A stretch of 26,404 nucleotides of DNA from positions 1 to 26,404 of the forward strand of contig PXRQ01000091.1 of NCBI GenBank assembly GCA_003022005.1. The letters are read 5' to 3'. The position numbers and the translations under genes are program-made. Source of the stretch: Halobacteriales archaeon QS_5_70_15. GTDB taxonomy: Archaea > Halobacteriota > Halobacteria > Halobacteriales > Haloarculaceae. This document shows, one piece after another, positions 8,500-15,108 of the stretch. A model generated the notes under the pieces. The model ran no database searches, was not told the origin of the DNA, and saw nothing but the letters and a program-made list of their open reading frames with translations. Each line of letters begins with the position of its first letter. Position 1 is the first letter of the stretch.

Positions 8500-8981
8500 C
8501 TACTCCTCGCCGTCGTGGAGGCTATCCAGGAGCTCGGGGTCGGTGCGGAACTTGAGGACGTTGTGGACGACGCTGTTCCGGATGTTCTCGATGACGCCGC
8601 CGTGCTCCTTGTAGCACTCGTGGATCCAGCGGGACTCGGAGACCCGGTCTGGGAACATCATCACGGCTTTCCACTGGTACTCCCCGTCCGAGAGGAAGTA
8701 GAACAGCGTGTTCGGCGAGTCCCTGACGTACTCCATCGCGTCGCGCCACCCCTCGGCGAACCGCTCGGTGTTGAACCGGAACTCGAACAGCGCGAAGATG
8801 AAGTACTCCTCGTTCGGGATGACCGCCTCGCGGAACACCCCCTCCTCGCGCATCCCCCGGATCGACTCCGAGACGGTGACGTGCGAGACGGGTCCCGCGA
8901 GGAGAGCTGCGGGTTCCGCGAGAGCTCCCGGAGCACCAGCACGTCCCGGCGCTTGAACTCCCAGTCCGGCTGCTCGGTCAT
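8500..8981 (-). pseudogene. Winged-helix (AsnC/Lrp-like) regulator with a deletion in the HTH
   Basis: The start (ATG 8981) reads MTEQPDWEFKRRDVLVLREL then SRNPQLSSR. After base about 8900 the protein continues in another frame with VSHVTVSESIRGMREEGVFREAVI and a well conserved ligand-type C-terminal region (FALFEFRFN, LFYFLSDGEYQWKAVMMF, RWIHECYKEHGG, NVLKFRTDPELL) to the stop at 8500. Between SSR and VSH a normal winged helix needs a helix and turn of roughly 15 residues. Here only about five bases remain, so part of the HTH is missing and the frame is shifted. The coding look of the C-terminal part is excellent, which suggests recent loss. The size of the missing piece is estimated from domain logic, not from an alignment. 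Confidence 0.72.
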
Positions 8982-9033
8982 GGCTCGATCCGTCCCGGTC
9001 GGTGGGGCGGGGCCGGCATCCCGACACCCTCGC

Positions 9034-9888
9034 TCACGCCAGGGTCCCCGCGAGCGCCTCGCGGTAGCCCGCCGGTCGGTCCTCGACGACCCAGTGGAAC
9101 GCCCCGTCCAGCCGGACCACCTCCCCGTCGAGGTCCCCGGCGAGCCGCTCGCCGTACTCGACGGGCTGCATGACGTCGTCGGTACCCCAGACGCAGTACG
9201 TCCGCGAGTCGATGACGTCGTAGTCGATCTCGGTCGTGTGGTTCGTGTTCGTGGCGACGGCGGCCCGCGCGAGCGCCCGCCGGCCGTCCTCGCGGAGCCA
9301 CGGGGCCTTCATGCCCTCGACGAACTCGGGGTCCGGGTCGTCCGTGACGAGCCCGTCCCCGAACGCGAAGTCCAGTTTGGCCTCGAACTCGTCGGGGTCC
9401 ATCCCCGCCGTCTTCGGCAGACCCATGTCGGTGACGAACTCGACCGGCCAGGAGTCGTAGCAGACGGCGTTCGAGAGCACGAGCGTCTCCACGCGGTCCG
9501 GGTGGTGGGCGGCATACCGCAGGGCGACCCCGCCGCCGATGTCGTGCGCGACCAGCGACACCATGCCCAGCCCGAGGTCGTCGATCAGCTCCTGCAGGGC
9601 GTCCTCCTGGGCCCGTATCGACCGGTCGAACGAGTCGCGCCTGTCGGAGTTGCCGTAGCCGAGCATGTCCGGGACGATCGTCCGGTACTCCCCCTCGAAC
9701 GCTGGCGAGATCCGCCGCCAGAGAAACGACCACGTCGGGATACCGTGGAGGAAGATCACGGGATGGGCGTCCTCGGGGCCCTCGTCGCGGTAGGCCATCG
9801 TCAGGTCGTGGCCGTCGACCCGTACCTCCGTCTCCTCCTGGGCGGCCGACCATGCCTCGTGGTCGGGCTCCGGCGCGTCCGGGTTCAT
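9034..9888 (-). CDS. Alpha/beta hydrolase of the haloalkane-dehalogenase/epoxide-hydrolase group
   Basis: The gene encodes a 284-residue cytosolic hydrolase. The oxyanion-hole motif is HGIPTWSFLW (48-57). The nucleophile is Asp116 in VAHDIGGG, placing it in the Asp-nucleophile group with haloalkane and fluoroacetate dehalogenases and epoxide hydrolases rather than the Ser esterases. The acid is probably Asp237 or Asp238 (WGTDDVM) and the base is His265 (GAFHWV). The residues that normally hold the leaving halide (Asn/Glu after HG, Trp after the nucleophile) are both Ile here, so a true dehalogenase is doubtful. Its ATG overlaps the TGA of the acyl-CoA dehydrogenase, so the two are probably co-translated. 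The substrate may be an acyl or epoxy intermediate, which is inference. Confidence 0.87.
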   Translation of the reverse strand: MNPDAPEPDHEAWSAAQEETEVRVDGHDLTMAYRDEGPEDAHPVIFLHGIPTWSFLWRRISPAFEGEYRTIVPDMLGYGNSDRRDSFDRSIRAQEDALQELIDDLGLGMVSLVAHDIGGGVALRYAAHHPDRVETLVLSNAVCYDSWPVEFVTDMGLPKTAGMDPDEFEAKLDFAFGDGLVTDDPDPEFVEGMKAPWLREDGRRALARAAVATNTNHTTEIDYDVIDSRTYCVWGTDDVMQPVEYGERLAGDLDGEVVRLDGAFHWVVEDRPAGYREALAGTLA

Positions 9889-11072
9889 AGGAGCCGGTCG
9901 GCGATGATGTTCTTCTGGATCTCGCTCGTCCCCTCGTAGATCTTCGTGATCCGGGAGTCGCGGTAGAACCGCTCGGCGGGGTGGTCGGTGACGTAGCCGG
10001 CGCCGCCGTGGACCTGCAGGCCCTCGTCGGCGACGTCGACGGCCGTCTCCGAGGCGAACAGCTTGGCCATCGAGGCGAACCGGACCGCCTCGTCATCGGC
10101 ACCCTCCTCGATGGCCCCCGCCGCGCGGTAGGTGAGCGACCGGGCCGCCTCCGTATCGGTGGCCATGTCGGCGATCTTGTGCCGGATGGCCTGGAACTCC
10201 GAGATCTTCTGGTCGAACTGCTCGCGCTCGCCGGCGTACTCCTTGGCGGCGTCGAGCGCGCCCTGTGCGGCGCCGACGGCCTGCGCCGCGACACCCGTGC
10301 GCCCGGAGGCGAAGAAGTCCATCAGCTGGTAGAACCCCTCGTCCACCTCGCCGACGACGTTCCGCTCGGGGACGCGCACGTCGTTCAGCTGTATCTCCCC
10401 GAGGTCCGAGGCGCGGATCCCGAGCTTGTTGTCGATCTTCGTCGCCTCGTAGCCCGGCGTGTCCGTGGGAACGAGGAACGCGGTGATCCCGCGGTGGCCC
10501 GCGCCGGGGTCGGTCTTGGCCATCACGACGGCGACGTCAGCGACGGTGCCGTTGGTGATCCACATCTTGTTGCCGTCTATGACCCACTCGTCGCCCTCCT
10601 TCTCGGCGTGGTTCTCGCGAGCTTGCGAGCGGGGGCTCGCTGAGCGAAGCTCGGCGGTGGTCTCCATCCCCGCGACGTTCGAGCCGTGGGCCGGCTCGGA
10701 GATGGCGGTAGAGGAGGCCGAGTCGCCCGCGGCGATGCGTGGGAGCCACTCCTCTTTCATCCACTCGTCGCCGTACTCGAGGATCATCGAGGTGCCGAAG
10801 CCGGCCGAGCCGATGGCCGAGCCGATCCCCGGGTCGGCGCGCCAGAGCTCCTCGGTGACGACGACCCGTCCGAGCATGTCCATCCCGGCGCCGCCGTACT
10901 CCTCGGGGACGTGCGGCGCCACGAAGTCCAGCTCGGCGGCCTGCCGCCGCAGGTCCTCGGGGTACTCCTTGTTCTCGTCGTGCTCTCGCGCGACGGGACG
11001 CATCTCCTCCTCGCCGAACTCGCGGACGGCCTGCCGGATGGCCTCGTGTTCGGCCGTCAGTCTGAACGACAT
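9885..11072 (-). CDS. Acyl-CoA dehydrogenase, with a small in-frame insertion
   Basis: The gene encodes a 395-residue FAD enzyme that oxidises acyl-CoA to trans-2-enoyl-CoA. It begins MSFRLTAEHEAIRQAV. It has the N-terminal helical domain, the FAD/substrate segment AISEPAHGSNVAG (123-135) and WITNG (171-175), the C-terminal helical domain with GLQVHGGAGY (351-360), and the catalytic base Glu380 in KIYEGTSEIQ. Residues about 142-157 (LRSASPRSQARENHAE) interrupt the usual TTAEK-GDEW beta-hairpin and are encoded by a 48-base insertion with a repeat-like look (see the repeat at 10602-10661). The ATG at 11072 is supported by a TATA-like run 26 bases upstream. Electron acceptor genes (ETF) are not in the window. 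The hydrolase overlaps the 3' end. Confidence 0.93.
   Translation of the reverse strand: MSFRLTAEHEAIRQAVREFGEEEMRPVAREHDENKEYPEDLRRQAAELDFVAPHVPEEYGGAGMDMLGRVVVTEELWRADPGIGSAIGSAGFGTSMILEYGDEWMKEEWLPRIAAGDSASSTAISEPAHGSNVAGMETTAELRSASPRSQARENHAEKEGDEWVIDGNKMWITNGTVADVAVVMAKTDPGAGHRGITAFLVPTDTPGYEATKIDNKLGIRASDLGEIQLNDVRVPERNVVGEVDEGFYQLMDFFASGRTGVAAQAVGAAQGALDAAKEYAGEREQFDQKISEFQAIRHKIADMATDTEAARSLTYRAAGAIEEGADDEAVRFASMAKLFASETAVDVADEGLQVHGGAGYVTDHPAERFYRDSRITKIYEGTSEIQKNIIADRLL
10602..10661. repeat. 48-base insertion with palindromic micro-element inside the acyl-CoA dehydrogenase gene
   Basis: Two imperfect direct repeats, ctcggcgtggt at 10602-10612 and ctcggcggtggt at 10650-10661, flank about 37 bases of different composition (10613-10649). 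The inner part contains the inverted pieces ctcgc/gcgag around the centre of cgcgagcttgcgagcg, and gctcgctgagc. Removing one repeat unit plus the inner part (48 bases) restores the normal acyl-CoA dehydrogenase reading TTAE-KEGDEW. The arrangement resembles target-site duplication by a tiny non-autonomous element. Confidence 0.6.
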
Positions 11073-11092
11073 ACCCGGCACGTCGGGTTTCC

Positions 11093-11103
11093 AAGAAAAA
11101 ACT
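11093..11103 (-). promoter_or_regulatory. TATA-like box of the acyl-CoA dehydrogenase
   Basis: An A-rich run on the plus strand (aagaaaaaact) is centred 26 bases upstream of ATG 11072. It is the only A+T cluster nearby, and it supports that start and a leaderless mRNA for the two-gene unit. Confidence 0.5.
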
Positions 11104-11252
11104 GTTTGGGAACCCCGTCGAACACTGTTAAGTATCGACGGGGGTCTGCCGGGGCGTCCGGCCCCTCCGGGGAGCGCCGATGCGTTCCGGACGCTCCCGG
11201 TGACCGGACCCGCTCGATCCGATCTGAGCCCACCCTGCTGCCGGGCCGAACC

Positions 11253-11259
11253 ACTAAGC
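11253..11259 (+). promoter_or_regulatory. Weak TATA-like box of the cupin gene
   Basis: The heptamer actaagc in a GC-rich region is centred 26 bases before the cupin ATG at 11282, the spacing expected for leaderless haloarchaeal genes. Support is positional only. Confidence 0.3.
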
Positions 11260-11281
11260 CCCGTCCCGACGACCTCCGGGC

Positions 11282-11626
11282 ATGTCCATGGACCGCTGTC
11301 CCGAGGCCGCCGGACTGGCGCCCGAGGAGGGCGAGGTCGCGACCGCCGAACTCGTCGTGACCGACGACGTGCTCGTGAAGGCGTTCGCGCTCGGCCCGGG
11401 GGCCGTCCTCGATCCGCACGAGCACGGCGACAGCACAAACGTCTTCCACGTCCTCGAGGGGACCGTCACGGTGATCCAGGGCGGCGCGGCCGAGGAGGAA
11501 GAGGAGCGGGTCGACGCGCCCGGGGTCGTCCTCCACGGGCGCGGGACGCCACACGGCGCCCGCAACGACACCGAGGAGGTCGTCCGGTTCACCGCGTCGC
11601 TCTGTCCGCTCCCCGGGAGCGGCTGA
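11282..11626 (+). CDS. Small single-domain cupin protein
   Basis: The gene encodes a 114-residue protein consisting of one cupin beta-barrel. Motif 1 is PHEHGDSTNVFHVLEGTV (45-62), with His46 and His48 as the likely metal ligands. Motif 2 (GVVLHGRGTPHGARN, 81-95) supplies His91. An acidic loop EEEEER (71-76) lies between the motifs. Single-domain cupins of this size are often metal-dependent isomerases, dioxygenases or sugar-binding proteins, and sequence alone does not pick one. The gene is monocistronic, convergent with the cyclo-ligase gene 9 bases downstream. Confidence 0.85.
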   Translation: MSMDRCPEAAGLAPEEGEVATAELVVTDDVLVKAFALGPGAVLDPHEHGDSTNVFHVLEGTVTVIQGGAAEEEEERVDAPGVVLHGRGTPHGARNDTEEVVRFTASLCPLPGSG

Positions 11627-11635
11627 CCTACTCCA

Positions 11636-12340
11636 CTACCCCGGGCGTAGCTCCCGCAACACCGGTATCTCCTCGAGCCGCTCCCCGGGGAGGGCCGTCC
11701 AGTCGATACCCGTCGGCTTCCCGGACGCCCCCGTCTCGATCGTTCGCTCCGGGGTCACCACGAGGTCGATCGGGACGTCGTGGGTGTCGGTTTCCCAGTC
11801 CCCCTCGCGGACCTGGAGTTCGTGGACGGTCGTGACGACCGGCGTCGCGGCGTCGACGACCCCTAACTCCGAGAGCACGCCCCACTCGAGGTCGGAGTAG
11901 CCCTCGCCCTTTCCTACCCTGTTGCCCGCCTCGTCGACCGCGGCGCTCCCCGAGACCACGAGGTCGGTTCCGGGCATCGCGTCGGGAGCGACCTGCCGGC
12001 CGTGCTCGTCCATCCCCGACACCGTCGCGGCCGCGTCGGTGTCGTCCAGAACCACGGGATCGAGCTCGACGAAACAGTCGGCCTCGTGGAGTCGCGGGAC
12101 GGCCATGTAGACGGTCTTGCCCTCCCGGAGCGCGCGGCGGCGGACCGGCAACTGGGGGGCGTCGGGGTTGGACTTGACCGCGTCCGCGCCGCGCCACGCT
12201 TCCGTGGCCGCGAGCCGGTCGGCGGCCCCGTCGGCGCCGGCGAAGTTCGGGATCCGGCCGTGGGGCGGGAACGGGAACCGCGCCGCCCCCGAGTCCTCCA
12301 GTTCGTCCCACACGCGCTCGCGGAGGTCCTGCTTGTCCAT
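11636..12340 (-). CDS. 5-formyltetrahydrofolate cyclo-ligase family protein
   Basis: The gene encodes 234 residues. This family (MTHFS) converts 5-formyl-THF to 5,10-methenyl-THF using ATP. It has an N-terminal basic/aromatic substrate region (VKSNPDAPQLPVRRRAL, 56-70), a central PGTDLVVSGSAAVD stretch (123-136), the signature GKGEGYSDLEW (143-153) and a late HDVPIDLVVTPE (187-198). Archaeal members are longer at the N terminus than bacterial ones, as here, and some are annotated only as MTHFS-like. I chose ATG 12340 because a TATA-like tattcaaa lies 26 bases upstream; an in-frame GTG at 12346 would add two residues. The gene is divergent from the SnoaL-like gene. Confidence 0.85.
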   Translation of the reverse strand: MDKQDLRERVWDELEDSGAARFPFPPHGRIPNFAGADGAADRLAATEAWRGADAVKSNPDAPQLPVRRRALREGKTVYMAVPRLHEADCFVELDPVVLDDTDAAATVSGMDEHGRQVAPDAMPGTDLVVSGSAAVDEAGNRVGKGEGYSDLEWGVLSELGVVDAATPVVTTVHELQVREGDWETDTHDVPIDLVVTPERTIETGASGKPTGIDWTALPGERLEEIPVLRELRPG

Positions 12341-12362
12341 GTCCACCCCTCGGCCGCCGCGG

Positions 12363-12370
12363 TATTCAAA
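12363..12370 (-). promoter_or_regulatory. TATA-like box of the cyclo-ligase gene
   Basis: The octamer tattcaaa on the plus strand is centred about 26 bases upstream of ATG 12340 and decides that start over GTG 12346. The predicted transcript is leaderless. Confidence 0.45.
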
Positions 12371-12550
12371 CCGGGTCTGTCGCGGCCGGACCGACGCCGA
12401 TGGATCCCCGGAACGTCGACGGCTCTTCCGGACTTAACGTAGTGAACCATTCCACACGAACTATTAACAGGAGTCCGGTCGACCGCCCGGCCGACGCTCT
12501 AGCAAGCGCGGCCCGGAAACGAACGGAGCCGCGGGGCGGAGCGTCGGCCC

Positions 12551-12557
12551 GAGGTGA
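12551..12557 (+). promoter_or_regulatory. Shine-Dalgarno site of the SnoaL-like gene
   Basis: gaggtga is complementary to the 3' end of archaeal 16S rRNA and lies 4 bases before ATG 12562. It implies a leadered mRNA, unlike most genes in the window. A candidate TATA-like ctattaac lies at 12461-12468, about 95 bases upstream. Confidence 0.6.
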
Positions 12558-12561
12558 AATA

Positions 12562-12990
12562 ATGGCAACCGAAGACAACAAGGAACTCGTCCGTCGGTAC
12601 CTGGCGGCGTTCAACGACCGGGACCGCGACACCCTCTCGGAGGTGCTCGCCGAGGACGTCGTCGAGCACGGCGTCAGCGACGAACTGCACGGGCTCGAGG
12701 ACATCATGGCGTTCCTCGACACCCACTTCGAGATCTTCCCCGACTACACGGGGGAGACCGAAGCGATGATCGCCGAGGGCGACACGGTCGTCGTCCGGTA
12801 CACCGTCAGCGGGACCCACACCGGGGAGTACCGGGACATCGAACCGACCGGCCACACGGTCGAGTGGACCGGGGTCGGCATCTACCGGATCGAGGGCGGC
12901 GAGATCGCCGAGATCTGGCTCGAGGAGGACCGGCTCGGACTGCTCGAACAGCTGGAGGTCGTGGAGCGACCCGCACACCTGCGGGTGTAG
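12562..12990 (+). CDS. SnoaL-like (NTF2-fold) protein, ester-cyclase family
   Basis: The gene encodes a 142-residue single-domain protein: MATEDNKELVRRYLAAFN, EDVVEHG, FPDYTGETEAMIAEGDTVVVRYTVSGTHTGEYRDIEPTG, then GVGIYRIEGGEIAEIWLEEDRLGLLEQL. This is the pattern of the SnoaL/DUF4440-type cone-shaped NTF2 fold (SnoaL-like polyketide cyclase or ester cyclase). In most prokaryotes these are stand-alone proteins of unknown substrate, and no polyketide genes are near, so the cyclase label describes the fold, not a proven activity. The start is set by the strong ribosome binding site and by the N-terminal helix typical of the family. Confidence 0.86.
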   Translation: MATEDNKELVRRYLAAFNDRDRDTLSEVLAEDVVEHGVSDELHGLEDIMAFLDTHFEIFPDYTGETEAMIAEGDTVVVRYTVSGTHTGEYRDIEPTGHTVEWTGVGIYRIEGGEIAEIWLEEDRLGLLEQLEVVERPAHLRV

Positions 12991-13077
12991 GCGGGTCCGC
13001 GACGGACCGGTCACACCGGCGGGTAGCCGGACCGTCGCCCCGAAGGCTACTCGCCTCCCCGCCGTCAATAGGGGCCC

Positions 13078-14112
13078 GTGCTCGAACTCGGCGGGAGCGA
13101 GGGCGGCGGTCAGCTCGTCAGGATCGCGCTCGCCTGCTCGGCGCTGACCGGCGAGCCGTTCCGGATGACCGGGGTGCGCGGCGCGCGCCCGGTCCCCGGG
13201 CTCCGCCCGCAGCACCTCGCGGCGGTCGAGGCGGTCGCCTCGGTCTGTGACGCGGACGTCCCGGACGCAGAGGAGGGGAGCGAGAAACTGGCGTTCCATC
13301 CGGGATCCGTCACCGGGGGCAAGCGGGGGGTCGCCGTCGGGACGGCCGGGAGCGTGCCGCTCGTGTTCGACGCCGTCCTCCCGGTGGCGTACGCGCTGTC
13401 CGGGCCGCTCGAGCCCCGCGCGACCGGCGGGACCGACGTGAAGTGGGCGCCGACGGCGGATCACTACCGACGGGTCAAGCTCCCCCTCGTCCGCTGCTGC
13501 GGCCTCGAGGTCGAGGCCACGGTCGAGCGGCGCGGGTTCTACCCCGTCGACGGCGGGGCCGCGACGCTCTCGCTCCCGCCCGCCGAACCGCGGGCGCTCG
13601 ACCCGACCGAGCGGGGCCCGCTCCGGTCGGTCGCCGTGCGGTCCGTCGCGGCCGAGAGCCTCTCGAAGCCGGAGGTCGCCGAACGACAGGCCGAGGCGGC
13701 CGTCGCCTCGCTCGGGTCGCTGGAGCTCGCGGTCCCCGTGGACTCCGCCGTCGAATACGTCGAGAGCGACTCGCCCGGGTCGGCGGTGCTCGTCCGTGCC
13801 GAGTACGGGGACTCGCACGCGGGGTTCGACGCGCTCGGCGAGCGGGGTCGCCCGGCGGAGGCGGTCGGCGAGGCGGCGGTCGAGGCGTTCGGCGAGTTCC
13901 ACGCCGGCGACGCCGCGGTGGACCGGCACACCGTCGACCAGCTCGTGCTCCCGCTTGCGGTGGCCGGGGGGAAGGTAACGGTACCGCGGGCCACCGATCA
14001 CGTCGCGAGCACCGTCGATCTCGTGCGGGCTTTCGGTGCGGCGGTGCGCGTCGCGGACGACTGCGATGGCTCCCCTGAACTCGTCTCGGACGGCGGGTTC
14101 GGCGTCCGGTGA
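13078..14112 (+). CDS. rtcA: RNA 3'-terminal phosphate cyclase
   Basis: The enzyme converts an RNA 3'-phosphate to a 2',3'-cyclic phosphate with ATP through a covalent histidine-AMP intermediate. The 344-residue protein has the normal length. It opens with LELGGSEGGGQLVRIALACS (2-21), followed by RPVPGLRPQHLAAVEAV (37-53), GSVTGG, GGTDVKWAPTADHY (117-130) and GFYPVDGG (153-160). It ends with the catalytic segment DRHTVDQLVLPLA, where His284 is the expected adenylylated residue, and ATDHVASTVDLVRAFG. GTG 13078 gives a start directly at the conserved N terminus. The gene converges with the MoaB-type gene, with palindromic element copy 2 between them. No rtcB or archease gene is in the window. 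Confidence 0.94.
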   Translation: MLELGGSEGGGQLVRIALACSALTGEPFRMTGVRGARPVPGLRPQHLAAVEAVASVCDADVPDAEEGSEKLAFHPGSVTGGKRGVAVGTAGSVPLVFDAVLPVAYALSGPLEPRATGGTDVKWAPTADHYRRVKLPLVRCCGLEVEATVERRGFYPVDGGAATLSLPPAEPRALDPTERGPLRSVAVRSVAAESLSKPEVAERQAEAAVASLGSLELAVPVDSAVEYVESDSPGSAVLVRAEYGDSHAGFDALGERGRPAEAVGEAAVEAFGEFHAGDAAVDRHTVDQLVLPLAVAGGKVTVPRATDHVASTVDLVRAFGAAVRVADDCDGSPELVSDGGFGVR

Positions 14113-14123
14113 CCGCGACCGTC

Positions 14124-14202
14124 TACGGTCGTACGTAGTCCTTTACCGACGATCACCGGCCCGGTCCGGGTGATCGACGGTAAATCGTTACGCACGACCG
14201 TA
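14124..14202 (-). repeat. Palindromic element, copy 2 (A arm abuts moaB-type stop codon)
   Basis: This is a 79-base near-perfect inverted repeat between convergent rtcA and the MoaB-type gene. Pairing base i with base 80-i gives 28 Watson-Crick pairs, 2 G-T pairs and 4 mismatches over the outer 34 positions. On the minus strand the A arm TACGGTCGTGCGTAACGATT starts immediately after the TGA of the MoaB-type gene (TGA at 14205-14203). The other arm reads TACGGTCGTACGTAGTCCTT. The mismatched ACGA/TCC pocket near positions 15-18 is also mismatched in copy 3. Confidence 0.88.
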
Positions 14203-14940
14203 TCAGTCCCCGTCGGCGCGTTCGCCGCCGTGGTCGTCGTGGTCGCCGTGGTCGCCGTGGCTGTCGCGGCCATCGTGGTCCTCGTGGCCGTCCGTCCCGT
14301 CGCCGTCCTCGTCCCGCCGCGCGAGTCCGGCGAGGTGCGGCGCCTCGGGGACGAGGATCTCCTCGCTCCCGAGTCGGGCGGCGTTCTCACTTCCGGGAAG
14401 ACAGAACACGGGGGTGCCGGCGACGACGCCGGCGACGGCCCGCGTCCCGACGACCCGGGTGCCGATCTCGTCGTAGGAGAGCCGACGGAACAGCTCCCCG
14501 AACCCCGGGAGCTCCTTCTCGAACAGGTCCGAGGCGGCCTCGACGGTGACGTCGTCGGGGGTGACGCCCGTCCCGCCGGTCGTGACGACGACGTCGACGT
14601 CCTCGCGCCGGGCGAGGTTACCGACCGCCGACTGGACGCCGTCGTAGTCGTCCCGGAGCATCTCGCGGGTGACCACCTCGTGGCCCTCGGCCTCGAACGC
14701 GGCGGCGATGGCGTCGCCGGCGGGGTCGTCGTCGAGCGAGCGGGTCGAGGAGACGGTCGCCACCGCCGCGCCCAGGTGCTCGACGTCGTGGCGGTGGTGG
14801 TCGTGTTCGTTGTGCTCGTGCTCGTCGTCGTGGTCGTGGTCCGAGTGACCGTGACGGTCGTGCTCGTCGCCCATCTCGTGCTCGTCGCCCATCTCGTGCT
14901 CGTCGCGTCCCTGCAGCGGTCGGTCCGGATCGTCGCTCAT
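14203..14940 (-). CDS. MoaB/MogA-type molybdopterin-binding protein with His/Asp-rich N- and C-terminal tails
   Basis: The 245-residue protein has a central MoaB/MogA domain (about 55-205): GAAVATVSSTRSLDDDPAGDAI, VTTGGTGVTPDDVTVEA (PF00994 signature), GFGELFRRLSYDEIGTRVV, GVVAGTPVFCLPGSENAARLG. Such proteins adenylylate molybdopterin during molybdenum or tungsten cofactor synthesis. Family length is about 170-190. Here residues 1-54 are an added tail built of DEHEMG repeats and runs such as HSDHDHDDEHEHNEHDHHRH, and residues about 206-245 form a second His/Asp/Gly tail. Both look like metal-binding or low-complexity expansions; an 18-base tandem repeat encodes part of the first. No other Mo-cofactor gene is adjacent. 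The core assignment is strong; the tail role is inferred. Confidence 0.92.
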   Translation of the reverse strand: MSDDPDRPLQGRDEHEMGDEHEMGDEHDRHGHSDHDHDDEHEHNEHDHHRHDVEHLGAAVATVSSTRSLDDDPAGDAIAAAFEAEGHEVVTREMLRDDYDGVQSAVGNLARREDVDVVVTTGGTGVTPDDVTVEAASDLFEKELPGFGELFRRLSYDEIGTRVVGTRAVAGVVAGTPVFCLPGSENAARLGSEEILVPEAPHLAGLARRDEDGDGTDGHEDHDGRDSHGDHGDHDDHGGERADGD

Positions 14941-15076
14941 GGCTCCCGGTTCGGCACCCGGGGCTAAAACTCCCGCTCCGTGCGGACGGTGGTGTCCGGA
15001 GGTCTTCCGGAGGCGCCGTCGGATCCCTCCGCGTCCGACGGGCCCGGCCCGCCGGATCCGAGGGTCTAGTTCATCG

Positions 15077-15084
15077 ATTTAAAA
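15077..15084 (+). promoter_or_regulatory. TATA-like box of the HPP-family gene
   Basis: The octamer atttaaaa is centred about 28 bases upstream of GTG 15109. It is the only clear A+T run in the 168-base gap after the MoaB-type gene and supports a leaderless GTG start. Confidence 0.6.
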
Positions 15085-15108
15085 GGGGGGGGACGGGCAC
15101 GTTCGGAC

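Noticed and set aside
12499..14001. Long minus-strand open frame opposite rtcA and the SnoaL-like gene, and similar long frames at 1826-3229 (+) and 15682-17430 (-).
   Set aside because: GC-rich codons on the sense strand create stop-free antisense frames; compositions are Arg/Pro/Gly or Val/Asp/Leu rich with no motifs, while the sense frames are clear genes.
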